Assembly: GCA_030613345.1 (NCBI GenBank)
Contig: JAUWMD010000025.1
Span: forward strand, 1-16,201
Source: Candidatus Krumholzibacteriota bacterium
Lineage (GTDB): Bacteria; Krumholzibacteriota; Krumholzibacteriia; Krumholzibacteriales; Krumholzibacteriaceae
DNA: 16,201 nt
Direction of reading: 5' to 3'
The position numbers and the translations under genes are program-made. The notes beneath the pieces were generated by a model. The model saw nothing but the letters and a program-made list of their open reading frames with translations. It searched no databases and had not been told where the DNA came from. Below, piece by piece: positions 1 to 6,912 of the stretch (position 1 is the stretch's first letter; each line of letters opens with the position of its first letter).

Positions 1-3
1 GGT

Positions 4-79
4 GGGGATGTAGCTCAGCTGGGAGAGCACCTCGTTCGCAACGAGGGGGTCGTCGGTTCGAGTCCGATCATCTCCACCA
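4..79 (+). tRNA. tRNA-Ala (anticodon CGC)
   Basis: A complete cloverleaf can be drawn. The acceptor stem is 4-10 with 69-75, the D arm 13-28, the anticodon stem 30-34 with 42-46, the anticodon CGC at 37-39, and the T arm 52-68 with loop TTCGAGT. The discriminator is A76 and CCA is encoded at 77-79. The acceptor carries G3:U70 (G at 6, T at 73), the main alanine identity element recognised by AlaRS, which agrees with anticodon CGC reading GCG alanine codons. The tRNA ends only 12 nt before the SRP RNA, so the two may share a primary transcript that is cut by tRNA-processing enzymes. Any promoter lies to the left of the window. Confidence 0.97.
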
Positions 80-91
80 TATTTTAGAGAT

Positions 92-355
92 CGTGCTAGG
101 CGGGGAGGTAGCGGTGCCCTGCACCCGCAATCCGCTATAGCGGGGCCGAATTCCCGGTTGAGGGAGTGTTGCCTCCGAGCGATCGGCGGCGGGAAGTGGC
201 GTTGAGTGCCAGGACCCGCGCAATAAGAACCTGCAAATCCCGTCAGGACCGGAAGGTAGCAGCGGTACGCAGTCATTCTTATGTGCCGCGGAATTTCCTG
301 ACAGGAGCTAACCCTGCCGCAAGAGCCGGGGACGCCTTTCGAGGCCGGGTGCACG
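92..355 (+). ncRNA. ffs: Large bacterial SRP RNA (with Alu-type 5' domain)
   Basis: This is the RNA core of the signal recognition particle, which pairs with Ffh to send membrane and secreted proteins to the translocon. The conserved apical S-domain hairpin is visible at about 241-268, with the GGAA tetraloop at 251-254 followed by the AGGTAGCAGCGG asymmetric-loop strand that binds the Ffh M domain. The 5' part, from GTGCTAGG at 93, with AGCGGTGCCCTG and CCGCAATCCGCTATAGCGG, matches what I recall of large (about 265-nt) bacterial SRP RNAs with an Alu domain, not short 4.5S RNA. The ends close as a stem (CGTGC 92-96 with GCACG 351-355), which sets the borders to within a few bases. It lies directly upstream of dnaX, a common location. 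No terminator is evident, so read-through into dnaX is likely. Confidence 0.93.
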
Positions 356-389
356 GTCTCCTGACCTTTCTCACCGGGGGACTGCGCGC

Positions 390-2246
390 ATGTCTTATCT
401 CGTACTTGCCAGAAAATGGAGACCCGGTAGATTCGCCGAGGTGGTCGGGCAGGAGCACGTGACATCCACCCTCCAGAAGGCCTTCGAGAAGGGCAGGCTC
501 GCGCATGCATATCTCTTCTCAGGCCCGCGTGGATGTGGCAAGACCACGACGGCGCGACTGCTCGCGAAGATCATCAACTGCGAGGACCCGCAGGGCGGCG
601 AGCCATGCAACAGTTGCTCGTCCTGCGTGGCGGTAAACGGCGGGACACATCTCGACATGATAGAGATCGACGGCGCCTCCAACAGGGGCATCGACGAGAT
701 CAGGGACCTGAGGGAAAAGATAGGGTACGCATCTTCGCAGTCCGGCTCGAAGATCTACATCATAGACGAGGTCCACATGCTCACACAGCAGGCTTTCAAT
801 GCCCTGCTCAAGACACTCGAAGAGCCCCCGGCACATGTCTACCTGATATTCGCCACGACGGAGCCCCACAAGATTCCGGCGACGATCCTGTCACGCTGCC
901 AGAGATTCAATTTCAAGAGGCTCGAACTGGCCGAACTCTCCGGTCAGCTCATCAGGATATGTGATTCCGAAAAGATCGAATACGACGCGGAAGCACTGAC
1001 GCTGATATGCCGCAGGGCCGATGGCTCGATGCGGGACGCCGAATCCCTGCTGGATCAGTGCATCTCGGCCGCCGACGGGAAGATAGACCTCGAGACTGTC
1101 CGGAATGTCCTCGGTCTGGTCGATTCGCAGATCATCTCCGGTCTGCTCGACGCGGTGAGTCGGCGCGACAGGGAGGGAGCGCTGTCGGTCGTCGACAGCG
1201 TGGTGGCTTCCGGAATGGATCTCGAAGAGTTCTTTATCGCCTTCCTCGAAGGGATACGTAATCTCCTCGTGATCTCCGTATCAGGCAGCAGGACAGACTG
1301 GCTCGACCTGACATCAGGCGAGATCGAGGAGTTATCGGCGATCGCCGCGAGGTTCGAGGTCGAGGATTTCCTCTTCCTCTTCCGTTCGATGTCCAGGGCG
1401 CTACGCGATCTGAAGGGTTCGAGTCAACCCCGATACCATATAGAAGCGGCGGTAGCCGAGGCCGCTTCATGGGAATCGGCCGTGGAGATAGGCGAACTCA
1501 TCGGCAGGCTCGAGTCCGGAGCGGGTGGTGCGGCCCCGGTATCCGGAGGCCATGGGACGAAAAGGGACGGCGCCCCGGCTGGCGGCTCGCGAAGTCAGGC
1601 GCGCGGCGCTGCGGAAGGCGGGAATGCTGGAATGGCGGGACCTGCGGAAAGGACTGCGACGGTCGAAATATCAGGCTCAGCGGAATCGCACCAGCCGGCA
1701 GATCCTGCCGGCCCGGCGGTAGCGTCAGCTAGGATGGGGAAGACCGCCACACCCGCGATTTCCGAGAGTCCCGTGAAGGAGAATCCCCTGCTGGCCGCTC
1801 TCGGCGGCAAGGAGGAATGGGAGCGATTTCTCGCGCAGGTCAGGGAAACGAAGCTGACTCTCGGAATATGGCTGATGTCGGCCGACGTCGCCGGCGTCGA
1901 GGACGGCAGCCTGATCCTCTCGTTCACGCCGCAGAACAGGTTCGCGATGGAGATGATAAGAGAGATGAAGAACAGGCGGTTGATCGAGAGCCATCTCGAG
2001 AAGTTCTATGGCAGAAAATTTACCGTAGAAGCCTGCGAGACGGTTGAGCTTAAAGGTGGCGGCAGGGCCGACCGCCAGGCCGAGATGGAGATAAGAGCGC
2101 GGACGAAACCCCGCGGCAGCGGCGTAAAAGGATCTTCCACGGCGGAAAAGCCGCAATCACCGGAAAAGACATCCCGCGCTGTAAAAGTGGATGATCCGAC
2201 GCTGGAACGCATTATGGACGGACTGGATGCGGAGCTCCTGGACTGA
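390..2246 (+). CDS. dnaX: DNA polymerase III subunit gamma/tau
   Basis: ATPase of the clamp loader that opens the beta clamp and loads it on primed DNA at the replication fork. The AAA+ core shows Walker A GPRGCGKT (residues 45-52), a zinc module with Cys64, 73, 76 and 79, Walker B DEVH (126-129), the sensor/arginine-finger segment ending in SRC (168-170), and the sensor-2 helix GSMRDAESLLDQ (212-223). A low-complexity Gly/Ala-rich linker runs from about 375 to 460, followed by a conserved tau-type C-terminal domain from about 463, including FTPQNRF near 511. At 618 aa it is of normal length. The ATG at 390 follows GGGGG at 376-380. It begins the dnaX-ybaB-recR cluster directly behind the SRP RNA. 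No clear slippery heptamer for making a gamma isoform was seen. Confidence 0.97.
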   Translation: MSYLVLARKWRPGRFAEVVGQEHVTSTLQKAFEKGRLAHAYLFSGPRGCGKTTTARLLAKIINCEDPQGGEPCNSCSSCVAVNGGTHLDMIEIDGASNRGIDEIRDLREKIGYASSQSGSKIYIIDEVHMLTQQAFNALLKTLEEPPAHVYLIFATTEPHKIPATILSRCQRFNFKRLELAELSGQLIRICDSEKIEYDAEALTLICRRADGSMRDAESLLDQCISAADGKIDLETVRNVLGLVDSQIISGLLDAVSRRDREGALSVVDSVVASGMDLEEFFIAFLEGIRNLLVISVSGSRTDWLDLTSGEIEELSAIAARFEVEDFLFLFRSMSRALRDLKGSSQPRYHIEAAVAEAASWESAVEIGELIGRLESGAGGAAPVSGGHGTKRDGAPAGGSRSQARGAAEGGNAGMAGPAERTATVEISGSAESHQPADPAGPAVASARMGKTATPAISESPVKENPLLAALGGKEEWERFLAQVRETKLTLGIWLMSADVAGVEDGSLILSFTPQNRFAMEMIREMKNRRLIESHLEKFYGRKFTVEACETVELKGGGRADRQAEMEIRARTKPRGSGVKGSSTAEKPQSPEKTSRAVKVDDPTLERIMDGLDAELLD

Positions 2247-2305
2247 AGTCTCCAGTGTTCAGTATTACAGATACCTGATCGATCACAGGAGACAGGGAGA
2301 ATCGG

Positions 2306-2617
2306 ATGAAAGACATAGGAAAGCTTCTCAAGCAGGCGCAGCAGATGCAGACGAAAATGGCCCAGATGCAGGCCGAACTGGCTGAAAAGAGTGTCGAGGC
2401 CTCCGCCGGCGGCGGCATGGTCAAGGTCGTGATGAACGGCAAACACGAGATCGTCTCCGTGACGATAGATCCGGAAGTCGTCGATCCGCAGGATGTAGAG
2501 ATGCTTGAAGACCTTGTTGCCGCTGCGGTTACAGAGGCGGCTAACCGTGTCGAAGAGATGGTCAGGGACCAGATGAGCTCGATCACCGGTGGAATGCCCC
2601 TGCCCGGAATGTTCTAG
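2306..2617 (+). CDS. ybaB: Nucleoid-associated protein, YbaB/EbfC family
   Basis: A small DNA-binding protein that forms dimers shaped like tweezers and is thought to influence nucleoid structure and local transcription. The 103-aa product has the family layout: an N-terminal helix rich in Gln/Met/Lys (KQAQQMQTKMAQMQAEL, about residues 9-25), a Gly-rich turn (SAGGGM), a beta-strand core with VKVVMNGKHEIVSVTIDPEV, and a C-terminal helix ending in a Gly/Met/Pro-rich tail. The ATG at 2306 follows a purine-rich site (AGGAGACAGGGAGA, 2287-2300). Its place between dnaX and recR is the usual one and supports the call. A possible hairpin plus T-tract overlaps the stop codon (listed separately). Confidence 0.96.
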   Translation: MKDIGKLLKQAQQMQTKMAQMQAELAEKSVEASAGGGMVKVVMNGKHEIVSVTIDPEVVDPQDVEMLEDLVAAAVTEAANRVEEMVRDQMSSITGGMPLPGMF

Positions 2618-2648
2618 ATCTTCCGCCTCGGGGAACACCTTTCTTTTT
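2588..2648 (+). terminator. Possible intrinsic terminator or attenuator at the ybaB 3' end
   Basis: A long imperfect stem can be folded over the ybaB stop: GGTG 2588-2591 with CACC 2636-2639, CCCC 2597-2600 with GGGG 2630-2633, and CGGAA 2605-2609 with TTCCG 2621-2625, separated by interior loops. A T-rich run (TTTCTTTTT, 2640-2648) follows at once. The stem is interrupted and the T-tract broken by a C, so at most it may be a partial terminator that lowers recR expression relative to dnaX-ybaB. No folding energy was computed. Confidence 0.35.
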
Positions 2649-2716
2649 CACGGCTTATCTTTTCCGATAGTGATTCGAAACAAGGCAAGATTCTTGCTAA
2701 ATACAGGGAGAAAGCA

Positions 2717-3319
2717 ATGGATCAGGGTCTTCCGCTGCTTCAGGAACTGATAGAACATTTCAGGAAACTGCCTGGAGTGGGGGAGAAAACGGCGCGCAGA
2801 ATGGCATTCGCCATCCTCGACATGGACGAGAGAGAGGTCAGGAGTTTTGCCGAAGCACTCAGGCGAGTCAGGGAAGAAACCGGGTATTGCAAAAGATGCG
2901 GAAACCTCGCAGAAGGCGATATCTGCCCTGTCTGCAACGACCCGGGGAGACTCGAAGGCGTGTTATGCGTCGTTGAACGGCTCGCCGACCTTTACGTTCT
3001 CGAAAGATCGGGCCATTTCAGGGGCCGCTACCATGTTCTACACGGAGTTCTTTCACCACTTGATGGAGTGGGACCAGAGCAGCTGAACCTGACGGCCCTG
3101 AAGGAGCGTGTGGAAAAAGAAGAGATAACGGAACTCATCATAGCGACAAACCCGAGCGTCGAGGGAGACACGACGACCCTCTACATCGCGCGAATGTTCA
3201 GGGAAAGCGATGTGAAGGTGACGAGGCCGGCAAGGGGACTTCCCCTCGGCAGTTCCCTCGAGTTCGTTGACAGGGGAACGATAAGCAAGGCCCTCGATGG
3301 GCGCGAGGAAGTCGACTGA
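2717..3319 (+). CDS. recR: Recombination mediator protein RecR
   Basis: RecR works with RecF and RecO to load RecA on gapped single-stranded DNA. Domains occur in the family order: a helix-hairpin-helix around residues 14-30 (LPGVGEKTARRMAF), a four-Cys zinc finger (Cys58, 61, 70, 73), a Toprim domain from about 80 to 175 with acidic residues at Glu87 and in NPSVEGD (145-151), and the C-terminal Walker-B-like/latch segment TRPARGLPLGSSLEFVD. At 200 aa it is full length. The ATG at 2717 has a purine-rich AGGGAGAAAG at 2705-2714. Unlike many clusters, a 99-nt gap separates it from ybaB, and this gap holds the possible terminator and a 13-bp dyad. Confidence 0.97.
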   Translation: MDQGLPLLQELIEHFRKLPGVGEKTARRMAFAILDMDEREVRSFAEALRRVREETGYCKRCGNLAEGDICPVCNDPGRLEGVLCVVERLADLYVLERSGHFRGRYHVLHGVLSPLDGVGPEQLNLTALKERVEKEEITELIIATNPSVEGDTTTLYIARMFRESDVKVTRPARGLPLGSSLEFVDRGTISKALDGREEVD

Positions 3320-3370
3320 CAAAGTCGACGACAGGTCGATTGATCCCGGGCAAGGGAAAAAGAGCGCAGG

Positions 3371-3871
3371 ATGGTCAGAACAAACTGGAAAGTATTCGAA
3401 GAGGATTACTGGGCGATCAGCACGACTCTCCAGGAGCTGTTGAAGAACTCGAACGCGACCAGCGTGATCCTGCTCGACAAGACGGGTCAGTTGATCTCGA
3501 GCGTGGGAGATGAACCGAGGTTCGACATGTACAGCTTCGCGTCGCTCTGCGCGGCCGATTTCGAGGCGAACGCGCAGCTGGCAAAGCTGATAGGGGAGAA
3601 GGATTTCTCGACACTCTACCACCAGGGGAGCAACGAAAGTATGTACCTCGCGAGGGTAGAGAGGGATATCATATTGGTTATCCTGTTCGACAAGAAGACC
3701 ACACTCGGTCTGGTAAGGCTCAGGACGAAGAAGGCGGTCGAGAACCTCGCCACGGTCATCAGAGGTCTCTACGACAAGCTCGAGTACGAGAATGAGGAGT
3801 ACCATGAGGAGCTCGGCGAGGAGTTTACCGCCGAGGTCGAGCTGGAGATAGACAGTCTGTTCTCAGACTGA
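3371..3871 (+). CDS. Roadblock/LC7 domain protein, MglB-like
   Basis: A 166-aa soluble protein with the Roadblock/LC7 pattern: an N-terminal helix (DYWAISTTLQELLKNS, about residues 12-27), a first strand followed by a diphosphate-loop-like DKTGQLIS turn, a central helix (YSFASLCAADFEANAQLAKLIG), and strands containing MYLARVERDIILVILFD. The C-terminal tail from about residue 137 is strongly acidic. It lies 17 nt upstream of an MglA-type GTPase gene, the arrangement of mglBA in Myxococcus, where MglB is the GTPase-activating partner that sets the cell pole. That role here is inferred from family and neighbour; a gene symbol is withheld because Roadblock paralogues are common. The ATG at 3371 has only weak ribosome binding (AGG directly abutting; GGGAAAAAGAG further up). 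Confidence 0.88.
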   Translation: MVRTNWKVFEEDYWAISTTLQELLKNSNATSVILLDKTGQLISSVGDEPRFDMYSFASLCAADFEANAQLAKLIGEKDFSTLYHQGSNESMYLARVERDIILVILFDKKTTLGLVRLRTKKAVENLATVIRGLYDKLEYENEEYHEELGEEFTAEVELEIDSLFSD

Positions 3872-3888
3872 TCGGGGAGGGGACAGAG

Positions 3889-4467
3889 TTGTCGCTGATA
3901 AATTATTCCTCGCGTGAGATCAACGTAAAGATCGTCTACTACGGGCCGGGCCTGTGTGGAAAGACGACCAATATACAGTACATCTACGACAAGGTATCTC
4001 CGGATACGAAGGGCAAGCTGATCACGCTTGCCACAGAGATGGACAGGACCCTCTTCTTCGATTTCCTGCCGCTGGAGCTGGGGACGGTCAAGGGGTTCAA
4101 GACGCGTTTCCACCTCTACACAGTACCGGGACAGGTATACTACGACGCGTCGCGAAAACTGATCCTTCGCGGAACGGACGGCGTAGTCTTCGTCGCCGAT
4201 TCCCAGAAAAACAGGTATGACGCGAATATCGAGAGCCTATACAACCTCCACGAGAACCTCGCCGAGTACAACCTCAAGCTCGACGAGCTTCCCTACGCGA
4301 TCCAGTACAACAAGAGGGACCTCCCCGACCTGATCGAGGTGCCCGATCTCGAAGAGGAGCTCAATCCCAAGCGCTACCCCGCTTTCGAGGCCGTTGCGGT
4401 AAATGGCATCGGCGTGTTCGATACGCTGAAGGCGGTCGCCAAGGGAGTCCTCCGAAATCTCTCGTAG
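3889..4467 (+). CDS. mglA: MglA-type small Ras-like GTPase
   Basis: A 192-aa Ras-like GTPase of the bacterial MglA family, which controls cell polarity and, in Myxococcus, gliding and type IV pilus switching. Visible motifs are the P-loop GPGLCGKT (residues 19-26), the switch-II/G3 segment TVPGQ (78-82), which lacks the usual DxxG aspartate as in all MglA, and the G4 motif NKRD (141-144). These fall at the same positions as known Myxococcus MglA residues Gly21, Thr78, Pro80 and Gln82, and the length is close to its 195 aa. The start is TTG at 3889, supported by a strong GGGGAGGGG at 3874-3882 and by the conserved N-terminus MSLINYSSREINVKIVYYG, allowing no ATG. It follows the Roadblock gene by 17 nt, so the two are almost certainly cotranscribed. 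Confidence 0.95.
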   Translation: MSLINYSSREINVKIVYYGPGLCGKTTNIQYIYDKVSPDTKGKLITLATEMDRTLFFDFLPLELGTVKGFKTRFHLYTVPGQVYYDASRKLILRGTDGVVFVADSQKNRYDANIESLYNLHENLAEYNLKLDELPYAIQYNKRDLPDLIEVPDLEEELNPKRYPAFEAVAVNGIGVFDTLKAVAKGVLRNLS

Positions 4468-4471
4468 GTAG

Positions 4472-4503
4472 ACCTGTCGTCCAGGTATATGTCCAGTACA
4501 TAT
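4472..4503. promoter_or_regulatory. Two adjacent inverted repeats between mglA and pgpA
   Basis: Five bases after the mglA stop come two dyads back to back. The first is ACCTG (4472-4476), spacer TCGTC, CAGGT (4482-4486). The second is ATATGT (4487-4492), spacer CCAGT, ACATAT (4498-4503). Both have 5-nt spacers and perfect arms. They could be an operator pair, small hairpins at the end of the mglBA message, or chance. No convincing sigma70 promoter was found next to them, and there is no T-tract, so a terminator role is unlikely. Confidence 0.35.
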
Positions 4504-4572
4504 GGTAATAATTTGATTGCCGTCTGCCGCTTGTGTCTGTATCCTGCCTTCGGTACCCGTCAAAGGATGCAG

Positions 4573-5028
4573 ATGAAACGTTTCCTCGTCACACTCTTCG
4601 GCTCTTTTTTTTATACGGGATTTTTCCCCTTCGCTCCCGCGACATTCGCGAGCATGGTCTGGCTGCTCGTCTGGCTGTTCGTGCCCGGCGGTCACTGGAT
4701 GGCGCACTGGGCTGTCATCGCCGGGCTCATCCCTGTGGCCATCTTCCTTGCGCATATTATGGAGAAGTACTACGGAGAGGATGCCCCCTGCATCGTGATC
4801 GATGAGGTCGTCGGCATGCAGATCACACTGATGCTGTCGACTGTTTCCATTAAAGCCGGGGTGGCGGGATTCGTCCTGTTCAGGATATTCGACATCGTAA
4901 AGCCCTTCCCTGCCGGGAGGTCACAGAGACTTCCAGGGGGTCTGGGGGTCGTGATCGATGACGTGCTGGCCGGGCTATATGCCCTGGCGGTGATGACTCT
5001 CCTCGGACGCTTCACCGGACTTCTATGA
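4573..5028 (+). CDS. pgpA: Phosphatidylglycerophosphatase A family protein
   Basis: Inner-membrane phosphatase expected to remove the phosphate from phosphatidylglycerophosphate, giving phosphatidylglycerol. The 151-aa product has several hydrophobic segments and the PgpA acidic signatures: IVIDEVVGM (Asp77, Glu78), FRIFDIVKPFP (Asp107) and GVVIDDVLAG (Asp129, Asp130). Near the N-terminus, FPFAPATFAS corresponds to the usual PxAPGTxGS segment with Gly replaced by Ala. The frame is open upstream to an ATG at 4489, but that start would add 28 residues unlike the family. The ATG at 4573 is chosen because AAAGGA (4562-4567) precedes it and the protein then begins MKRFLVTLFGSFFYTG. The stop overlaps the cinA start (ATGA, 5025-5028), so translation is probably coupled. 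Confidence 0.9.
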   Translation: MKRFLVTLFGSFFYTGFFPFAPATFASMVWLLVWLFVPGGHWMAHWAVIAGLIPVAIFLAHIMEKYYGEDAPCIVIDEVVGMQITLMLSTVSIKAGVAGFVLFRIFDIVKPFPAGRSQRLPGGLGVVIDDVLAGLYALAVMTLLGRFTGLL

Positions 5029-6260
5029 GGACAGAGATCATAACGGTCGGCGACGAGGTCCTCCGCGGCGAGACCGCCGAAAACAACACTGTATGGCTCT
5101 CCATCGCTCTGACAGCAGCCGGACTCCCTCCCTCGAGGGAGACGGCCCTTCCCGACGACATCGACGTCATCCGCGATGAGCTCTCAGCCGCCGCGGCGAG
5201 GAGCGAAACGGTCATAGTCACCGGAGGGCTCGGCCCGACCGTAGACGACGTGACGCGGCAGGCCGCGATCGATGCGTTCGGAGGGGAAGTCGAGATCCGG
5301 GAGGAGATCATCGTTGAGATCGAGCGGCGTTTCATCGGGCTCGGCGTCGCCATGCCTGAAGGGTACAGGGACCTCTCGAGGATACCGGCAGGAGCCGTGG
5401 TGCTCGACAACGCCGTCGGTGCCGCGCCCGGCCTGGCGCTGAAGGCGGGGGAGTGCCGTATCTTCCTGCTGCCGGGCGTTCCCGGAGAGATGAAGGAGAT
5501 ATTCGAGCGCCTCGTCCTCCCACAGCTGGCGTCCGGCGCTGAAGACCGGAGACAGGTGCTGAGGGTCTACGGCCTGATGGAGACCGCGGTGGAGGAGAGA
5601 CTCACGCCCCTGCTCGGAGCGGATGAACTCGAGCGGCTGTCGATCATCTCTTCCCCTGCCGGCATCAGCGTTTACCTTCCCGCCGGGATCGATGACGGGA
5701 TCGCTGCCAAGGCGATGGAGAGTCTCGGGGACAACCTGTTCGGGGAGGGCAGGGACAGGCTCGAGGAGGTAGTCGTCGGGATGCTCCGGAACAGGAAGAT
5801 GACCCTGGCCACTGCGGAGTCTCTCACCGGCGGGATGCTCGCCTCGATGATCGTCTCGGTGCCGGGGGCGAGCGAGATATTCCTCGAGGGATATGTCACC
5901 TACAGCAACGAATCGAAGATCAGGATCCTCGGCGTCGAGGAAAAGGCCATCGAGGTTGCCGGAGCGGTCAGCGAGGAGGTCTGCAGGCAGATGGCCGAGG
6001 GCGCCGGGAGGATCTCTGGAGCGGACGTCGCTCTGTCAACGACCGGGATAGCCGGTCCCGGCGGAGGGACCCCCGGCAAGCCGGTCGGGCTATGCTGGAT
6101 GGGGCTCGCGCAGGCCGGCGTGACGGAGTGCCGGCAGAGAAAGATAGCGGGCGACCGCGGGATGATCAGGCTCAGGACGGCGTGCGTCTGCCTCGACATG
6201 CTGAGACGGAGGCTGCTCGGATCGATGCCTGTCCGGGACCGGGAAAGCGGTCGCTCATGA
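5025..6260 (+). CDS. cinA: CinA family protein: MoCF-like domain plus nicotinamide-nucleotide amidase domain
   Basis: A two-domain, 411-aa CinA. The N-terminal molybdopterin-binding-like domain shows VGDEVLRGE (residues 8-16), TGGLGPTVDDVT (66-77) and LLPGVPGEMKEIF; in studied CinA proteins this part has ADP-ribose pyrophosphatase activity. The C-terminal PncC domain (about 250-400) shows TAESLTGG near 263-270 with its expected catalytic Ser, and STTGIAGPGGGTPGKPVG. It would deamidate NMN to nicotinate mononucleotide in pyridine-nucleotide salvage. The name comes from competence or damage induction in streptococci, and its position just upstream of recA is a recurrent arrangement. Both ends overlap neighbours through ATGA (pgpA upstream, thpR downstream), so the three are one translational unit. 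Confidence 0.96.
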   Translation: MRTEIITVGDEVLRGETAENNTVWLSIALTAAGLPPSRETALPDDIDVIRDELSAAAARSETVIVTGGLGPTVDDVTRQAAIDAFGGEVEIREEIIVEIERRFIGLGVAMPEGYRDLSRIPAGAVVLDNAVGAAPGLALKAGECRIFLLPGVPGEMKEIFERLVLPQLASGAEDRRQVLRVYGLMETAVEERLTPLLGADELERLSIISSPAGISVYLPAGIDDGIAAKAMESLGDNLFGEGRDRLEEVVVGMLRNRKMTLATAESLTGGMLASMIVSVPGASEIFLEGYVTYSNESKIRILGVEEKAIEVAGAVSEEVCRQMAEGAGRISGADVALSTTGIAGPGGGTPGKPVGLCWMGLAQAGVTECRQRKIAGDRGMIRLRTACVCLDMLRRRLLGSMPVRDRESGRS

Positions 6261-6817
6261 GACTGTTCTTTGCAGTTCATACCGGTGAAGAGATGGCGGG
6301 GCAGGCCTGGCGGATCATACAGGATTCCGGTATCCGACACGCTCCGTGGAGATGGATCCGGCCGGAGAACTATCACTTCACACTGAAATTCCTCGGAGAG
6401 GTCGATGAGAAACTCATCCCCGCGCTTCACGATGCCGCGCGCCGGGCAGCATCCCGGGCGAAGCCGTTCCGCCTGACGATGGGTGGGATCGGCGGCTTCC
6501 CGAACCTCGACAGGCCCCGTGTGATCTACTACGGCATCGACGAGGGATTCGGGGAGCTCAGCGATCTCGCCACGCTGATCGAGGATGAATGCGAGACGAT
6601 CGGATTCAAAAGGGAAAGCAAGAGATTCCGGGCCCACCTGACGCTCGCGCGCGTGAAAAGACCGGTTCCGGGAGAACTCCTCGATCTCCTGCGCATCTTT
6701 CCTCCGCTCGACGAGACGGCGTTCCTCGATGTGGACGGCTTCGTTCTGATGAGCAGCAGACTGACCTCTTCGGGGGCGATCTACGAGGAAACAGGCCGTT
6801 TCGATCTCGGACGCTGA
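6257..6817 (+). CDS. thpR: RNA 2',3'-cyclic phosphodiesterase (2'-5' RNA ligase/LigT family)
   Basis: A 186-aa member of the 2H phosphoesterase family that opens 2',3'-cyclic phosphate ends of RNA, and in vitro can join 2'-5' half-tRNAs. Both catalytic HxT motifs are present: His40-Phe-Thr42 in HFTLKFLG and His127-Leu-Thr129 in HLTLARVK. The N-terminus MRLFFAVHTG is typical of the family. The frame is open far upstream, inside cinA, but the ATG at 6257 is chosen because it makes a family-length protein and overlaps the cinA stop as ATGA. The reading frame ends 165 nt before recA, and a small GCGAG-acc-CTCGC dyad (6830-6842) without a T-tract follows. Confidence 0.94.
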   Translation: MRLFFAVHTGEEMAGQAWRIIQDSGIRHAPWRWIRPENYHFTLKFLGEVDEKLIPALHDAARRAASRAKPFRLTMGGIGGFPNLDRPRVIYYGIDEGFGELSDLATLIEDECETIGFKRESKRFRAHLTLARVKRPVPGELLDLLRIFPPLDETAFLDVDGFVLMSSRLTSSGAIYEETGRFDLGR

Positions 6818-6870
6818 ACCGAGGAGATTGCGAGACCCTCGCCGCACAACCCCGATGATCGTGAAATTCG

Positions 6871-6899
6871 TTGAACAATCGACAGGTTGGTGATATAAA
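6871..6899 (+). promoter_or_regulatory. Sigma70-type promoter of recA
   Basis: A -35 hexamer TTGAAC (6871-6876) and a -10 hexamer TATAAA (6894-6899) are separated by exactly 17 nt. Transcription would start near 6906, leaving a leader of about 77 nt before the recA GTG. No clear LexA/SOS box was recognised around it. Thus recA probably has its own promoter besides any read-through from pgpA-cinA-thpR. Confidence 0.75.
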
Positions 6900-6912
6900 A
6901 TCAGTCTGACCA

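Noticed and set aside
166..462. A 98-codon open frame on the plus strand over the SRP RNA.
   Set aside because: It overlaps the conserved SRP RNA and the start of dnaX in another frame, and the SRP RNA explains the conservation.
1554..1570. GACGAAAAGGGACGG in dnaX as a possible slippery site.
   Set aside because: In the dnaX frame it reads ACG AAA AGG GAC, which does not fit the X-XXY-YYZ rule, and the A-run is only four bases long.
2674..2703. TTCGAA with TAAATA 18 nt downstream as a recR promoter.
   Set aside because: Both hexamers are weak, and the start point would fall at or inside the recR ribosome binding site.
3311..3329. GTCGAC repeated on both sides of the recR stop codon (3311-3316 and 3324-3329).
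   Set aside because: The six-base palindrome is likely by chance in this GC-rich sequence, and no T-tract or promoter accompanies it.
4489..4572. An upstream ATG that would extend pgpA by 28 residues.
   Set aside because: The added residues do not look like a PgpA N-terminus, the ATG lies within the dyad region, and the ATG at 4573 has a better ribosome binding site.
6830..6842. GCGAG-acc-CTCGC after thpR as a terminator.
   Set aside because: The stem is only five base pairs and is followed by GCC-rich sequence instead of a T-tract.
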